From assembly GCF_040802235.1 (NCBI RefSeq), contig NC_133156.1, forward strand, positions 28,105,343-28,169,342: a DNA stretch of 64,000 bases, written 5' to 3'. Shown here one piece after another: positions 34,536-47,370 of this stretch. Under the pieces are notes generated by a model, which did not search any database, was not told the origin of the DNA, and was given only the letters and a program-made list of their open reading frames with translations. The stretch comes from Manis javanica. Lineage: Eukaryota; Chordata; Mammalia; Pholidota; Manidae. Positions within the stretch are counted from its first letter, which is position 1, and the number at the start of each line of letters is the position of its first letter. The position numbers were made by a program, and so were the translations under genes.

Positions 34536-37500
34536 AATCTTTAATCTACACTTACATGAAGAATACTATGTTTACTATGCTCTCCCCTATATAAGGTCCC
34601 CCCCTAAGAACAACATTATGGTTACTGTCCATCAGCTTAGCAAAATGTTGTAGAATTACTACTTGTCCTCTCTGTGTTGTGCAGCCCACCCTTCCCTTTC
34701 TCCCTCCCCCCCATGCATGCTAATCTTAATACCCCTGTTCTTCTCCCCCCCCCCTTATCCCTCCCTGCCCAACCACCCTCCCCAGTTCCTTTCCCTTTGG
34801 TACCTGTTAGTCCATTTTTGGGTTCTGTATTTCCGCTGCTGTTTTGTTCCTTCAGTTCTTCCTTTGTTCTTATACTCCTCAGATGAGTGAAATCATTTGG
34901 TATTTCTCTTTCTCTGCTTGGCTTATTTCACTGAGCATAATACTCTCCAGCTCCATCCATGTTGCTGCAAATGGTTGGATTTTTCCACTTCTTATGGCTG
35001 AGTAGTATTCCATTGTGTATATGTACCACATCTTCTTTATCCATTCAGCTACCGATGGACATTTAGGTTGCTTCCAATTCTTGGCTATTGTAAATAGTGC
35101 TGCGATAAACATAGGGGTGCATCTGTCTTTCTCAAACTTGATTGCTGCGTTCCTGGGTAAATTCCTAGGAGTGGAATTCCTGGGTCAAATGGTAGGTCTG
35201 TTTTGAGCATTTTGATGAACCTCCAAACTGCTTTCCACAATGGTTGAACTAATTTACATTCCCACCAGCAGTGTTGGAGGGTTCCCCTTTCTCCACAGCC
35301 TCGCCAACATTTGTTGTTGTTTGTCTTTTGGATGGCAGCTATCCTTACTGGTGTGAGGTTATACCTTATTGTAGTTTTAATTTGCATTTCTCTGATAATT
35401 AGCGATGTGGAGCATCTTTTCATGTGTCTGATGGCCATCTGTATTTCTTTTTTAGAGAACTGTCTCTTCAGTTCCTCTGCCCATTTTTTAATTGGATTAT
35501 TTGCTTTTTTGTTGAGGCGTGTGAGCTCTTTGTATATTTTGGATGTCAACCCTTTATCAGATCTGTCATTTATGAAGATATTCTTCCATACTGTAGGATA
35601 CCTTTTTGTTCTATTGATGGTGTCCCTTGCTGTACAGAAGCTTTTTAGCTTGATATAGTCCCACTTGTTCATTTTTGCTTTTGTTTCCCTTGCCTGGGGA
35701 GACATGTTCATGAAGAAGTCACTCATGTTTATGCCAAAGAGATTTTTGCCTTTGTTTTTTTCTAAGAGTTTTATGGTTTCATGACTTACATTCAGGTCTT
35801 TGACCCATTTTGAATTTACATTTGTGCATGGGGTTAGACCATGATCCAGTTTCATTCTCTTACATGTAGCTGTCCAGTTTTGCCAGCAACATCTGTTGAA
35901 GAGACTGTCATTTCCCCATTGTATGTCCATGGCTCCTTTGTCATGTATTAATTGGCCATATATGTTTGGGTTAATGTTTGGAGTCTCTAATCTGTTCCAC
36001 TGGTCTGTGGCTCTGTTCTTGTGCCAATACCAAATTGTCTTGATTACTATGGCTTTGTAGTAGAGCTTGAAGTTGGGGAGTGAGATCCCCCCTACTTTAT
36101 TCTTCTTTTTCAGGATTGCTTTGGCTATTCGGGGTCTTTGGTGTTTCCATATGAATTTTTGAATTATTTGTTCCAATTCATTGAAGAATGTTGCTGGTAA
36201 TTTGATAGGGATTGCATCAAATCTGTATATTGCTTTGGGCAGGATGGCCATTTTGATGATATTAATTCTTCCTAGCCAGGAGCATGGGATGAGTTTCCAT
36301 TTATTAGTGTCCCCTTTAATTTCTCTTAAGAGTGACTTGTAGTTTTCAGAGTATAAGTCTTTCACTTCTTTGGTTAGCTTTATTCCTAGGTATTTTATTC
36401 TTTTTGATGCAGTGGTGAATGTAATTGTTTTCCTGATTTCTCTTTCTATTGATTCATTGTTAATGTATAGGAAAGCTACAGATTTTTGTGTGTTAATTTT
36501 GTATCCTGCAACTTTGCTGTATTCCGATATCAGTTCTAGTAGTTTTGGAGTGGAGTCTTTAGGGTTTTTTATGTACAGTATCATATCATCTGCAAATAGT
36601 GACAGTTTAACTTCTTCTTTACCAATCTGGATTCCTTGTATTTCTTTGTTTTGTCTGATTGCCGTGGCTAGGACCTCCAGTACTATGTTAAATAACAGTG
36701 GGGAGAGTGGGCATCCCTGTCTTGTTCCCGATCTCAGAGGAAATGCTTTCAGCTTCTCTCTGTTCAGTATAATGCTGGCTGTGGGTTTATCATATATGGC
36801 CTTTATTATGTTGAGGTACTTGCCCTGTATTCCCATTTTGCTGAGAGTTTTTATCATGAATGGATGTTGAATTTTGTCAAATGCTTTTTCAGCATCTATG
36901 GAGATGATCATGTGGTTTTTGTCTCTCTTTTTGTTGATGTGGTGGATGATGGTGATGGATTTTCGAATGTTGTACCATCCTTGCATCCCTGGGATGAACC
37001 CCACTTGGTCATGGTGTATGATCCTTTTGATATACTGTTGAATTCTGTTTGCTAATATTTTATTGAGTATTTTTGCATCTACATTCATCAGGGATATTGG
37101 TCTGTAATTTTCTTTTTTGGTGGGGTCTTTGCCTGGTTTTGGTATTAGGGTGATGTTGGCTTCATAGAATGAGTTTGGGAGTATTCCCTCTTCTTCTATT
37201 TTGTGGAACAGTTTAAGGAGAATGGGTATTATGTCTTCTCTGTGTGTCTGATAAAATTCCGAGGTAAATCCATCTGGCCCGGGGGTTTTGTTCTTGGGTA
37301 GTTTTTTGATTACCGTTTCCATTTCTTTGCTGGTAATTGGTTTGTTTAACTTTTGTGTTTCTTCCTTGGTCAGTCTTGTGAGGTTGTATTTTTCTAGGAA
37401 GTTGTCCATTTCTTCTAGGTTTTCCAGCTTGTTGGCATATAGGTTTTCATAGTAGTCTTTAATAATTCTTTATATTTCTGTGGAGTCTGTCATGATTTTT

Positions 37501-40500
37501 CCATTCTCATTTCTGATTCTGTTGATTTGTGTTGATTCTCTTTTTGTCTTAATAAGTTTGTCTGGAGGCTTTTCTATTTTGTTTATTTTCTCAAAGAACC
37601 AACTCTTGGTTTCGTTTATTTTTGCTATTGTTTTATTCTTCTCAATTTTGTTTATTTCTTCTCTGATCTTTATTATGTCCCTCCTTCTGCTGACTTTAGG
37701 CCTCATTTGTTCTTCTTTTTCCAGTTTCGATAATTGTGATGTTAGACTATTCATTTGGGATTGTTCTTCCTTCTTCAGGTGTGCCTGGATCGCTATATAC
37801 TTTCCTCTTAAGACTACTTTCGCTGCATCCCACAAAAGTTGGGGCTTAGGTTTGTTGTTGTCATTTGTTTCTATATATTCCTTGATCTCTATTTTGATTT
37901 GTTCATTGAGCCATTGATTATTTAGTAGCATGTTGTTAAGCCTCCATGTGTTTGTGAGCCTTTTTGTTTTTTTTTGTAGAATTTATTTCTACTTTTATAC
38001 CTTTATGGTCTGAAAAATTGGTTGGTAGAAATTCGATATTTTGGAATTTACTGAGGCTCTTTTTGTGAGCTAGTATGTGGTCTATTCTGGAGAATGTTCC
38101 ATGTGCACTTGAGAAGAATGTATATCCTGTTGCTTTTGGATGTAGAGTTCTATAGATGTCTATTAGGTCCATATATTCTAGTGTGTTGTTCAGTGCCTGT
38201 GTGTCCTTACTTATTTTCTGCCCGGTCTATCTATCCTTTGGGGTGAGTGGTGTGTTGAAGTCTCCTACAATGAATGCACTGCAGTCTATTTCCCTCTTTA
38301 GTTCTGTTAGTATTTGCTTCACATATGCTGGTGCTCCTGTATTGGGTGCATATATATTTAGAATGGTTATATCCTCTTGTTGGACTGAGCCCTTTATCAT
38401 TATGTAGTATCCTTCTTTATGTCTTGTTACTTTCTTTGTTTTGAGGTCTATTTTGTCTGATATTAGTACTGCAACCCCTGCTTTCTTCTCACTGTTGTTT
38501 GCCTGAAATATGTTTTTCCATCCCTTGTCTTTGGGTTTAAGGTGAGTTTCTTGTAAACAGCATATAGATGGGTCTTGCTTTTTTGTCCATTCTATTACTC
38601 TGTGTCTTTTGATTGGTGCATTAAGTCCATTTACATTTAGGGTGACTATTGAGAGATATGTACTTATTTCCATTGCAGGCTTTAGATTTGTGGTTACCAA
38701 AGGTTCTAGGTTAGCTTCTTTAGTATCTTACTGCCTAAGTTAGCTTGCTTATTGAGCTGTTATATACACTGTCTGGAGATTCTTTTCTTCTCTCCCTTCT
38801 TATTCCCCCTCCTCCCTTCTTCATATGTTGTGTGTTTTGTTCTGTGCTTTTTTTAGAAGTGCTCCCATCTAGAGCAGTCCCTGTAGGATGCCCTGTAGAG
38901 GTGGTTTGTGGGAAGCAAAATTCCTGAACTTTTGCTTGTCTGGGAATTGTTTAATCCCGCCATCATATTTAAATGATAGTCGTGCTGGATACAGTATCCT
39001 TGGTTCAAGGCCCTTCTGTTTCATTGCATTAAGTATATCATGCCATTCTCTTCCGGCCTGTAGGGTTTCTGTCGAGAAGTTGATGTTAGCGTGATGGGTT
39101 TTCCTTTATCGGTGACCATTTTCTCTCTAGCTGCCATTAGAACTCTTTCCTTGTCCTTAATCCTTGCCATTTTAATTACTATGTGTCTTGGTGTTGTCCT
39201 CCTTGGATCCTTTCTGTTGGGGGTTCTGTGTAATTCCATGGTCTGTTCGAATATTTCCTCCCCCAGTTTGGGGAAGTTTTCAGCAATTATTTCTTCAAAG
39301 AGACTTTCTATCCCGTTTCCTGTTTCTTCTTCTTCTGGTACCCCTATAATACAAATATTATTCCTTTTGGCTTGGTCACATAGTTCTCTTAGTGTTGTTT
39401 CATTCCTGGAGGTCCTTTTATCTCTCTCTATGTCAGCTTCTATACGTTCCTGTTCTCTGGCTTCTATTCCTTCAATGGCCTCTTGCATCTTATCCGTTCT
39501 GCTTATAAATCCTTCCAAGGATTGTTTCACTTCTGTGATCTCCTTCTTGACATCTGTTATCTCCCTCCGGACTTCATCCCATTGCTCTTGCATTTTTCTC
39601 TGCATCTCTGTCAGCATGTTCATGATTTTTATTTTGAATTCTTTTTCAGGAGGACTGGTTAGGTCTGTCTCCTTCTCAGGTGTTGTCTCTGTGATCTTTG
39701 TCTGCCTGTAGTTTTGCCTTTTCATGGTGATAGAGATAGTTTGCAGAGCTGGTACAAGTGACCACTGGAAGAGCTTCCCTTCTTGTTGGTTTGTGGCCTT
39801 CCTCTCCTGGGAGAATAGAGACCCCTAGTGGCTTATGCTTGTCAGCTGTGTGCAGGCAGGGCTTCTGCTACCTGCCCGTTTGCTATGGAGTTTATCTCCG
39901 CTGTTGCTGTGGGCAACAGCCTCTGGCTGGGGCTGCTCCTCCAAAGTGGTGGAGCCCCGTTGGAGGGGGAGCGGCCAGGAGGCTATTTATCTCCGTAAGG
40001 GGCCTCTGTGCTCCCTGTTGCCCAGAGGGTTAGAGTGCCCAGCGATCCCCAGATTTCCTGCTTCTGGTCTAAGTGTCCTGTCCTGCCCCTTTAAGACTTC
40101 CAAAAAGCACTCTCCAAACTGAAACAACAACAGCAACAATGAGAAAGGGAACAGAAAAAAGAAAAAAAAAAGAGGAAAAAACACGTGATTTTTTTTTTTT
40201 TTCCCCTCAGGCGCCGGTCCCAGGCACCCGCTCACTGGTCCTGCTGCCATGCCTCCCTAGCACCGGGGTCCCTGTCCCTTCAAGGCTTCCAAAAAGCACC
40301 CGCCCACCGGTCCCGCAGGGAAAAACATGCGATATTCTTTGTCTTTAGGCGCTGGTCCCAGGCACCCGCTCACCGGTCCTGCTGCTCTGCCTCCCTAGCA
40401 CCAGGGTCCCTGTCCCTTTAAGGCTTCCAAAAAGCACTCGCCAAAAAGAGAAAAAAAAAGGGGAAAAATGCGTGATTTCCTCTGTCCTCATGCACCAGTC

Positions 40501-41327
40501 TGAGGCACCCTTCCACCGGTCCCGCAGGGAAAAACGTGCGATATTCTTTGTCCTCAGGCACCGGTCCCAGGCACCCGCTCACCGGTCTTGCTGCTCTGCC
40601 TCCCTAGCACCAGGGTCCCTGTCCCTTTAAGGCTTCCAAAAAGCACTCACCAAAAAGAGAAAAAAAAGGGGAAAAATGAGCGATTTCCTCCGTCCTCAGG
40701 CACCGGTCTCAGGCACCCGCCCTCTGGTCCTGTAGGGAAAAACATGGGATATTCTTTGTCCTCAGGCGCTGGTCCCAGGCACCTGCTCACCGGTCCCGCC
40801 ACTCTGCCTCCCTAGCACTGAGGTCCCTGTCTCTTTAAGGCTTCAAAAAAGCACTCGCCAAAAAGACCAAAAAAAAGGGGAAAAACGCGCGATTTCCTCC
40901 GTGCTCAGGTGCCGGTCTCAGGCACCCGCCCACAGGTCCTGTAGGGAAAAACGCGCGATAATCTTTGTCCTCAGGCGCTGGTCCCTGGCACCCGCTCACT
41001 GGTCCCGCCGCCCTGCCTCCCTAGCAACGGGGTCCCTGTCCCTTTAAGGCTTCCAAAACGCACTCACCAAAAAAAAACCGCTCCGGTTTCTTTCCACCTG
41101 CCGGGAGCTGTGGGGAGGGGCACTTGGGTTCTGCCGGACCAGGGCTTGTATCTTACCCCTTTCGCAAGGCGCTGGGTTCTTGCAGGTGTGGATGTGGTCT
41201 GGATGTTGTCCTGTGTCCTCTGGTCTCTATTTTAGGAAGAGTTTTGTTATATTTTCATAGCTCTATGTGTTTTTGGGAGGAGATTTCCACTGCTCTACTC
41301 ATGCCGCCATCCTGGCTCTGCCCCCCC
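34536..41327 (-). mobile_element. L1 part of composite element 2 (full-length, youngest-looking L1)
   Basis: A minus-strand full-length L1. The 5'UTR (39.73-41.33 kb) carries tandem monomers and starts with a CCAGGATGGCGG YY1-like motif near 41317. ORF1 starts at 39725 (234 codons open: coiled coil, then RNA-binding region). ORF2 starts at 38700. Its endonuclease part is split by a TAG near 38226 and by frameshifts. A 774-codon open piece (35085-37409) holds the whole reverse transcriptase, with FADDMI at 36594-36578, and most of the C-terminus including the [16 protein letters not shown] Cys/His region. A final frameshift lies near 35085. It has few lesions compared with the other L1s but is not intact. 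Confidence 0.92.
40195..41065. repeat. Tandem ~209-bp monomers in L1 5'UTR
   Basis: The phrase 'cctccctagca' followed by 'ccctgtcc..ttaaggcttc' recurs at 40252, 40390, 40599, 40807 and 41016. Spacings are 138, 209, 208 and 209 bp. Each unit also repeats 'ccaggcacccgctcac' and an 'aaagaaaaaaggggaaaaa'-type segment. It lies upstream of ORF1 in the L1 part of composite 2, the position of promoter monomers in rodent L1s. Composite 1 shows only one such unit. Confidence 0.88.
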
Positions 41328-42826
41328 AAAGACACTTTCTATCCCCTTTTCTCTCTCTTCTTCCTCTGGTACCCCTCTAATGCTGATATTGTTCCTTTTG
41401 GATTGGTCACACAGTTCTCTTAATATTGTTTCATTCCTGGAGATCCTTTTATCTCTCTCTGCATCAGCTTCTATGCATTCCTGTTCTCTGGTTTCTATTC
41501 CATCAATGGCATCTTGCATCTTATCCATTCTGCTTATAAATCCTTCCAGAGTTTGTTTCACTTCTGTAATCTCCCTCTGGACATCTGTAATCTCCCTCCG
41601 GATTTCATCCCTTAGCTCTTGCATATTTCTCTGCAGCTCTGTCAGTATGTTTATGATTTTTATTTTGAATTCTTTTTCAGGGAGACTGGTTAGCTCTGCC
41701 TCTGCAGATTCTTTTCAGGTGTAACTATCTTGGTGTGGACCAGTTTTTTTTGCCTTTTCATGGTGACTGCAGTGGCTATAGGCAGGTTGCAGGTGTGTCA
41801 GCTGGGAGAAGAAAGTCCTTTCCTGCTTGCTGGATGCCTTGCCCTTCTCCGCTGCCTTTGACGGCTACCTGCACTCCTGGAGCACCTACTGGGTTAATCT
41901 CCTAAGCTGCTGTGGGCGGGGTGTCTTTCAGTGCAGCGCGGAGCCCTGCAGGGAGTGGCAGACACACCAGGTTGGCTCCTCCATGCTAGCGGTGACCCTG
42001 CCAGGCAGCTGTGTGGCAGCAGTGGCCTTTGGGTCTGGCCCAGGCGGCTGTGCGTTGGGCTAGGATTCCGGTCAGCTCCTGGGAGCATGCCTGTTCTCTC
42101 TGGCTCTGCTGCAGGTGTGCACAAGCCACACCTGGGCTGTTCGGTCATGCAGCTGCGGGCTAGCCCTGCGGTGCACAGATCTGCTCTTGGTTCTTTCTAG
42201 CACTTCCGCCCCCAGCGCACGCTCCCCCCTCCTTCTACTGGGCCTGTGTGTCGGGGTCTGCACCAGTTGGAGGAATGACTGGCAGGCTGCCTAGTTCTGT
42301 GAGGGGCTTCAGAGCTGCACTGCCTCTGTTTAGGGTGCCTAAGTTTCCCCAGTATTCCCAGCTGCCGGGACAACTTTGTCCAGCTATGGGGTCCCTGTGT
42401 CTTTAAGACTTGCAGAAAGCATTCGCTTTTCTTTTGTCTCAGGGACGCCGGTTGTGGGGACCTGCCCACAGGTTTTGTTTTTCCGTTTCTCTAATATCCA
42501 GCACCCTGTGCACCTTGTGTCTGCATTCTGGGTGCGGATTTCTAGAGCTGGTTGTTTAGCAGTCCTGGGCTTTCACTCCCTCCCTGCTCTGACTCCTTTC
42601 TTCCTGCTGGGTTTTGGGGTCGGGGAGCTTTCGGGTCCCGCCTGGCCCCGGCTTGTATCTTACCCCCTTCGTGTGATGCTGAGTTCTCGCAGATGTAGAT
42701 GTATCCTGGCTGTTGTACTGCATCCACTGGTGTCTCTTTTAGGAATAGTTGTATTTACTGTATTTTCATAAATATATATGTTTTGGGGAGATTTCCTCTG
42801 AACTACTCATGCTGCCATCTTCTCGT
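41328..42826 (-). mobile_element. L1-B, 5' fragment
   Basis: A minus-strand L1 piece carrying the N-terminal half of ORF1 (frame 41295-41624 and onward) and a 5'UTR ending near 42825 with a degenerate AAGATGGCAGCATG. It begins abruptly in ORF1 at 41328, beside the 5' end of composite 2. It may belong to the same original L1 as 31768-32712. Confidence 0.75.
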
Positions 42827-43899
42827 GATCCTTTCTCAAGTATCTTTTTAGAAAATAATTGATAACTTATGTGTGGAGACTGGGTTATAAAGAAATGGGT
42901 AAACTAGTTAGGCTGTGGTATAGTTCTGAAGAGAAATGATGAACATTGAGGGCACAAAATGATCGTTGAAGGTGAGAACATTGAGACTCTTACCAGGTAG
43001 GTGGATTTGGATGGGAGTTTAAGAGAAATAGTTCTAGATTCTGGCGTGAGTAGCTAGGTCACCCATTATTGAGATAGGTTAATAGGGAAATAGAGAAGAT
43101 GAGTTTGGGGTGTGTTGCATGTGAGGTGCCTCTGGGTATCCAGGCAGAGCTGTCCAATAGCAACAGCTCAGATTTATAGACAGGCTGGTTGTTCTAGAAA
43201 GACCAGGCTGGAAATCATGTTTGGTTACCACTATTACACAGATAACAAGGCAGTTGAAACCACAGATGTGGATGTATTCATCCAGAGAAAGCTTATAATG
43301 CAAGGTGTTCATGATATAGGGGAGGTCTATGAAAAGTCTTTTTATAATCATTTGTGTGTATGCGCGTGCATATGTGGCTATTGCTCCAAGAAGAGCCATA
43401 TTTTTCATCAGTTTCAAGTGGATCTGAAAATTAAAAACATAAGAAGTGGTGCTAAATGTGGAGAGGAGGCTGAGAACACAAGCACTGAAAGGACAGATGG
43501 GGGTGCAGGGCCTCCCAGGTGCTTGAAGGGGATGCTGGAGGAATCTGTGAGGCAGTTCACTAGCTCTGGAACCCAGATGCTACATGCAGACCCAGGGTGT
43601 TGGGTGTTTAGTGCACATGATGGTAAGACTAGAAGGGTCCTCAGAAGGCCATTTAGTTCAGCTCCTTCACTCTGTGGGGTGGACATGAGCTTGGAGGCAG
43701 AATGCCCAGTTACAGAAGTACTATAAGAGTGAAAACTGTCCTTAGCTCTATGCCCACACTCCTACTTCTTCCATAGGATTAGGAGGCAGAAAGGGGAGGA
43801 ATTCTAGGAGAGGCTTCATGGCAGGTATGGGGAGGTCATGGCACAGATTATTCCTTACAAAGTGTTATGTTCTAGTTAGGAATTACACTCCCAATTCTC

Positions 43900-44170
43900 T
43901 CACAGTCTGTATAAAGTGTTAGCCTCAGTTTAGTAATGGGAAAAATGTGGCTCAAAATTCACCAAAAATCAGAGTTAGGTCAGTAGTCAAACATGAGCCA
44001 GACTTGGGTTTTCTGATTCCAACACGGTACAGAATAGAAGTCATGCAACATGAGAACTAGAAGGTCCTCAAGCAATCAAATCCTCCTCCTTTCTACACTG
44101 ATGGAAAAATAGAGTCCTTAAAGGGTTAACTGACTCACCTAAGGCCATAAAATAAAAAGGAAAGAATCGG
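43900..44170 (-). repeat. MIR-like fragments
   Basis: 'gagaactagaaggtcctcaa' and 'aactgactcacctaaggcca' resemble the conserved parts of ancient MIR/MIR3 elements. Diverged. Confidence 0.45.
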
Positions 44171-45560
44171 ATTTCTCTATGCTTTATGTCATCTTTCTAT
44201 ATGGACAGATCCTTTGGTTGCAGTTGAGGAAAATTAATGACTGAATCACTCTCCTTATGTAAGAGACGGTATTTTAATGCTCACTGGTGACCTAAATGTG
44301 TTTCTTAGAACGCCCTTTGCTCTTAAATAACTTAGACAGAGTAATATTTTACTAGCATAACAATTTATTAGCAGACAAATGAAATGATACTTCTAGATCT
44401 CAACACATAGTACCTTATAATGAAGAACACAAACATTATCCCTCCAGAAGAAAAGGATCTGCTATTCACCAACTCCGTCTCCTGCAGTAGGCTGCAATCC
44501 ATCAGTAACTCATCCATATCCCATTGAGGTTTAAGCAGGATTTATGTGGAATAGCATCAAGGCACTTGGCTTCAATTAAAAAAGATGTATTTGGTATAAA
44601 ATATGTTCCTAAACTCATTAGCCTTGAATAATTGAAAAAAAAAGAAGGCAGTATTTTTTTTTTTAGTGAATAGACAAGACTGAGAATTTAAGTTCATTCA
44701 CCTGTCACCGTGATATTGTCTTGACTTGTATATAAAATTGCAAAGGAGACAAGTAAAGGCAGCATTGTATACAGATTAGTTTGTTCACACTGATTTTTGA
44801 GAAATCATGGCAGCAATAAGACTCAAACAGTAATTTACCTGCTAATTTGAACTGAAAAGGTAAGAGCTGTTTGATTCCAAGTATCTTATTATTTTAGGGA
44901 TGCGATGGGGGAAGAGAACCGCCCTAAAACAAGATTATTAGAGCTGCAGTTAAAAATCCTCTCTAGCTAAGGCTGTTTATTTGTTAACTACAAATCCTTA
45001 AATTAGAAATTTTGTCACTGGTATTTTGTAATAAGATTATAATTATTTGGACTTTTTCAGAGCCATAATTCAAGTCCAAGAAAAGTTATACAAGGTTCCA
45101 GTGTAGACTTACAAGCATGGTGTCTCCAATGAAGGCATTTAGTGTCCTTCATTATTCCAGTCTTCATAATTCAATAAATCTCCACCCTAGTTTACATCAA
45201 TAAAAGAAAAATACTAAAAAAAAAAAAAATCCACTATTTAGTATAGCACTTATTTAACTTTCCTAACGGTATTTAACATGTTGACTTTAAAATTTCAGGT
45301 GCAAAATGCTTTATGAAAAAACAGTCCTTGTCAGGATAAACTTACCTTATAAAAATAAGTCTTCCCCACTCCTCCCACATCTAAATTCTCCATTTCCAGA
45401 GTTATTAACATTTTTTAAAAAACTAAAATGTACCTTTAATTTACAGTATTTCAATAGTATTTTACTTTAGTATTAGGCTGGTGTATTATTTTGGCCAGTT
45501 CCATTATAATTTTCATTGTTATTACCATGCAAATTAATGATTCCATTCATGATCACCTAA

Positions 45561-45562
<2 letters not shown>

Positions 45563-45620
<58 letters not shown>
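45563..45620. repeat. (AC)29 microsatellite
   Basis: An uninterrupted AC dinucleotide run of 58 bp, probably length-variable. Frames across it translate as His-Thr or Cys-Val repeats and are artefacts. Confidence 0.98.
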
Positions 45621-45622
<2 letters not shown>

Positions 45623-46229
45623 GCCAATTCAGAGCCTAAAAGATTTCTAAATCCAATTTCCTCCTCTTTAGTTTTTAAACCCAGTTTCAAGTAAGGCATC
45701 ATTAGAACAGGTAAGGAAAACATTAGAAGGGGGAAAATACAATGCATGACAGAATAGAAAAATTAAGCAAAGTCTAAATCGTATCAATCGGGTTTTTCCC
45801 ATGTTACTGTGGAATCACTCCCTGATTAGGTCAGGGGCATCCATGCCTCCTTGTTTGCCTCAGTTGCCTGACTCCTGCTGAGACCCCAGTAGAAGCTCAA
45901 ATTAGCTCCCCCATAAAACACCTCTGAGTTGCCCCTGTGTGTTATCTAGTAGTTATCATCCAGCCCACATACTGGATTTAGTATCATAGTCCCAGCAGTT
46001 GGCCCAGGATCCTGGACTCCTGCATAGATCCTCAAGTATTTGAGGTATTGTCCACATTGATGCAAAAAGAATCTATGGCTCATGCATAGCAATACATAGA
46101 GGAAAACAATTCATTAAGAATGTTAATAGAGATCACATAGCCCAAATTTATCTTAATATGAGGTAGAGCAGGGACATGGGACAAGTATCATGATTAATTT
46201 TTCCTGCCTATGATGAAAAATGCTGATAT

Positions 46230-47370
46230 ATAAATATAAATGCTGAGATATAGTAAGAACAGGAGGGACTTCATCTTAAGGCTAAGATTCCATTTTAAAA
46301 GCCAGGGAGTTAGGATGCAAAATTCTAACATACTTTATGGTAATTAGCCAACAACCGACCCTCTTAAGGCAGGACAAGCAGTCCTAAATGATATGTCTCC
46401 ATTGCTTGAGGGTAACCAGTCTTACAGAAGAACAGGGGCAATAAATTCCTGTGTTTTAAGTCTGTTTTACAGAGTTTCTAGAGGGCTGACTATGGATGAT
46501 GACATGTCTGTCATCAGAGACAGACAGACAGCATGAGACCACATGTCAAGCCTATGCTCCCTTGTCCCTTTACCCCATTCTTGAAATCCTTAAAAAGACA
46601 CAAATCCTAAGTCTTTACGCACGCCTCCTCTCTGAGGCTTCCTGCACTCCCCTGTCTCTGAGTGTGTACTCTGCCTTAAGTAAAGCCTTCTTGCTGCTCA
46701 GGTTACTGTTTTGTTTCCATGCTCTTCCAAGCCTCGGGAGATTTTTAGTAAGAGACCTCTTTCCAAGTGCTAAGTGTGTTACTTTACTATTTCATTCAGT
46801 TTTCTAGACTTAAGCACAAGTCTTACTCTGTTCTACTTTAAACAATCAGGGAAGGGCTACTGAGATCTCTGATTTGGGCTTGCAAGCTCCCACCGCCTGG
46901 GTGACTGTGATGGGACGGCAGCTGTACAATCACACTCTTTAGTAGCCTGCCCGAGAATCTCCTTTCATTGCTTGGGGACGTTCTCAGAACATAATCTCAC
47001 TCCATCTAGTGCTCTGCAGCTCCTTCAAATCCTGGAATGGTAGGGGCTTAATTCCCACGCTGTGCAGATTCAAGCAGACATTGGACGCAAGGCGACCCTG
47101 GCTTCAGTTGTTGGCAAGGGGTTAGCCCTATGCCGAGCAGTTCAATGAACTTCCCATTCCTCCCTCTGCTCTTCCTTGCTCTCTACTGCATGCATGGCTG
47201 TTGCCACTCACTACTACTCTTGCTTTAGTGAATTCCTTCCTTACACTCAACTGACCTGTTTGAGGATTCTTTCTCAATTAGTGTCAAGAAACCTCCCCAT
47301 CTGGGTTGGGTCACGATTTCACCGAGCACACAAGGAGACATCCTCGACACAGCAGCCTGGCAAAAAGGTA
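46230..47370 (+). mobile_element. LTR-like sequence (possible ERV1-type remnant)
   Basis: 'aagaacaggagggacttcat' near the start and 'agtaaagccttcttgctgct' around 46678, a variant polyadenylation region, resemble mammalian ERV1 LTRs. No internal genes are recognisable. Limits and family are uncertain. Confidence 0.35.

Noticed and set aside
40195-41065. CRISPR-like array
   Set aside because: The units are long (~209 bp) and contiguous, with no short-repeat/spacer pattern, and lie in an L1 5'UTR of a mammalian genome.
15036-41327. The two composites as one segmental duplication
   Set aside because: Their outer flanks are different L1 positions, and the L1 5'UTRs differ in monomer number and sequence.
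43112-43726. A 204-codon plus-strand frame
   Set aside because: It has no recognisable domain, no gene of this kind is expected at the syntenic position, and it overlaps degraded interspersed repeat sequence.
45491-45747. Frames through the CA repeat
   Set aside because: They are open only because the dinucleotide run contains no stop codons.
46496-46807. A 103-codon plus-strand frame
   Set aside because: It lies in LTR-like repeat sequence and shows no recognisable protein features.
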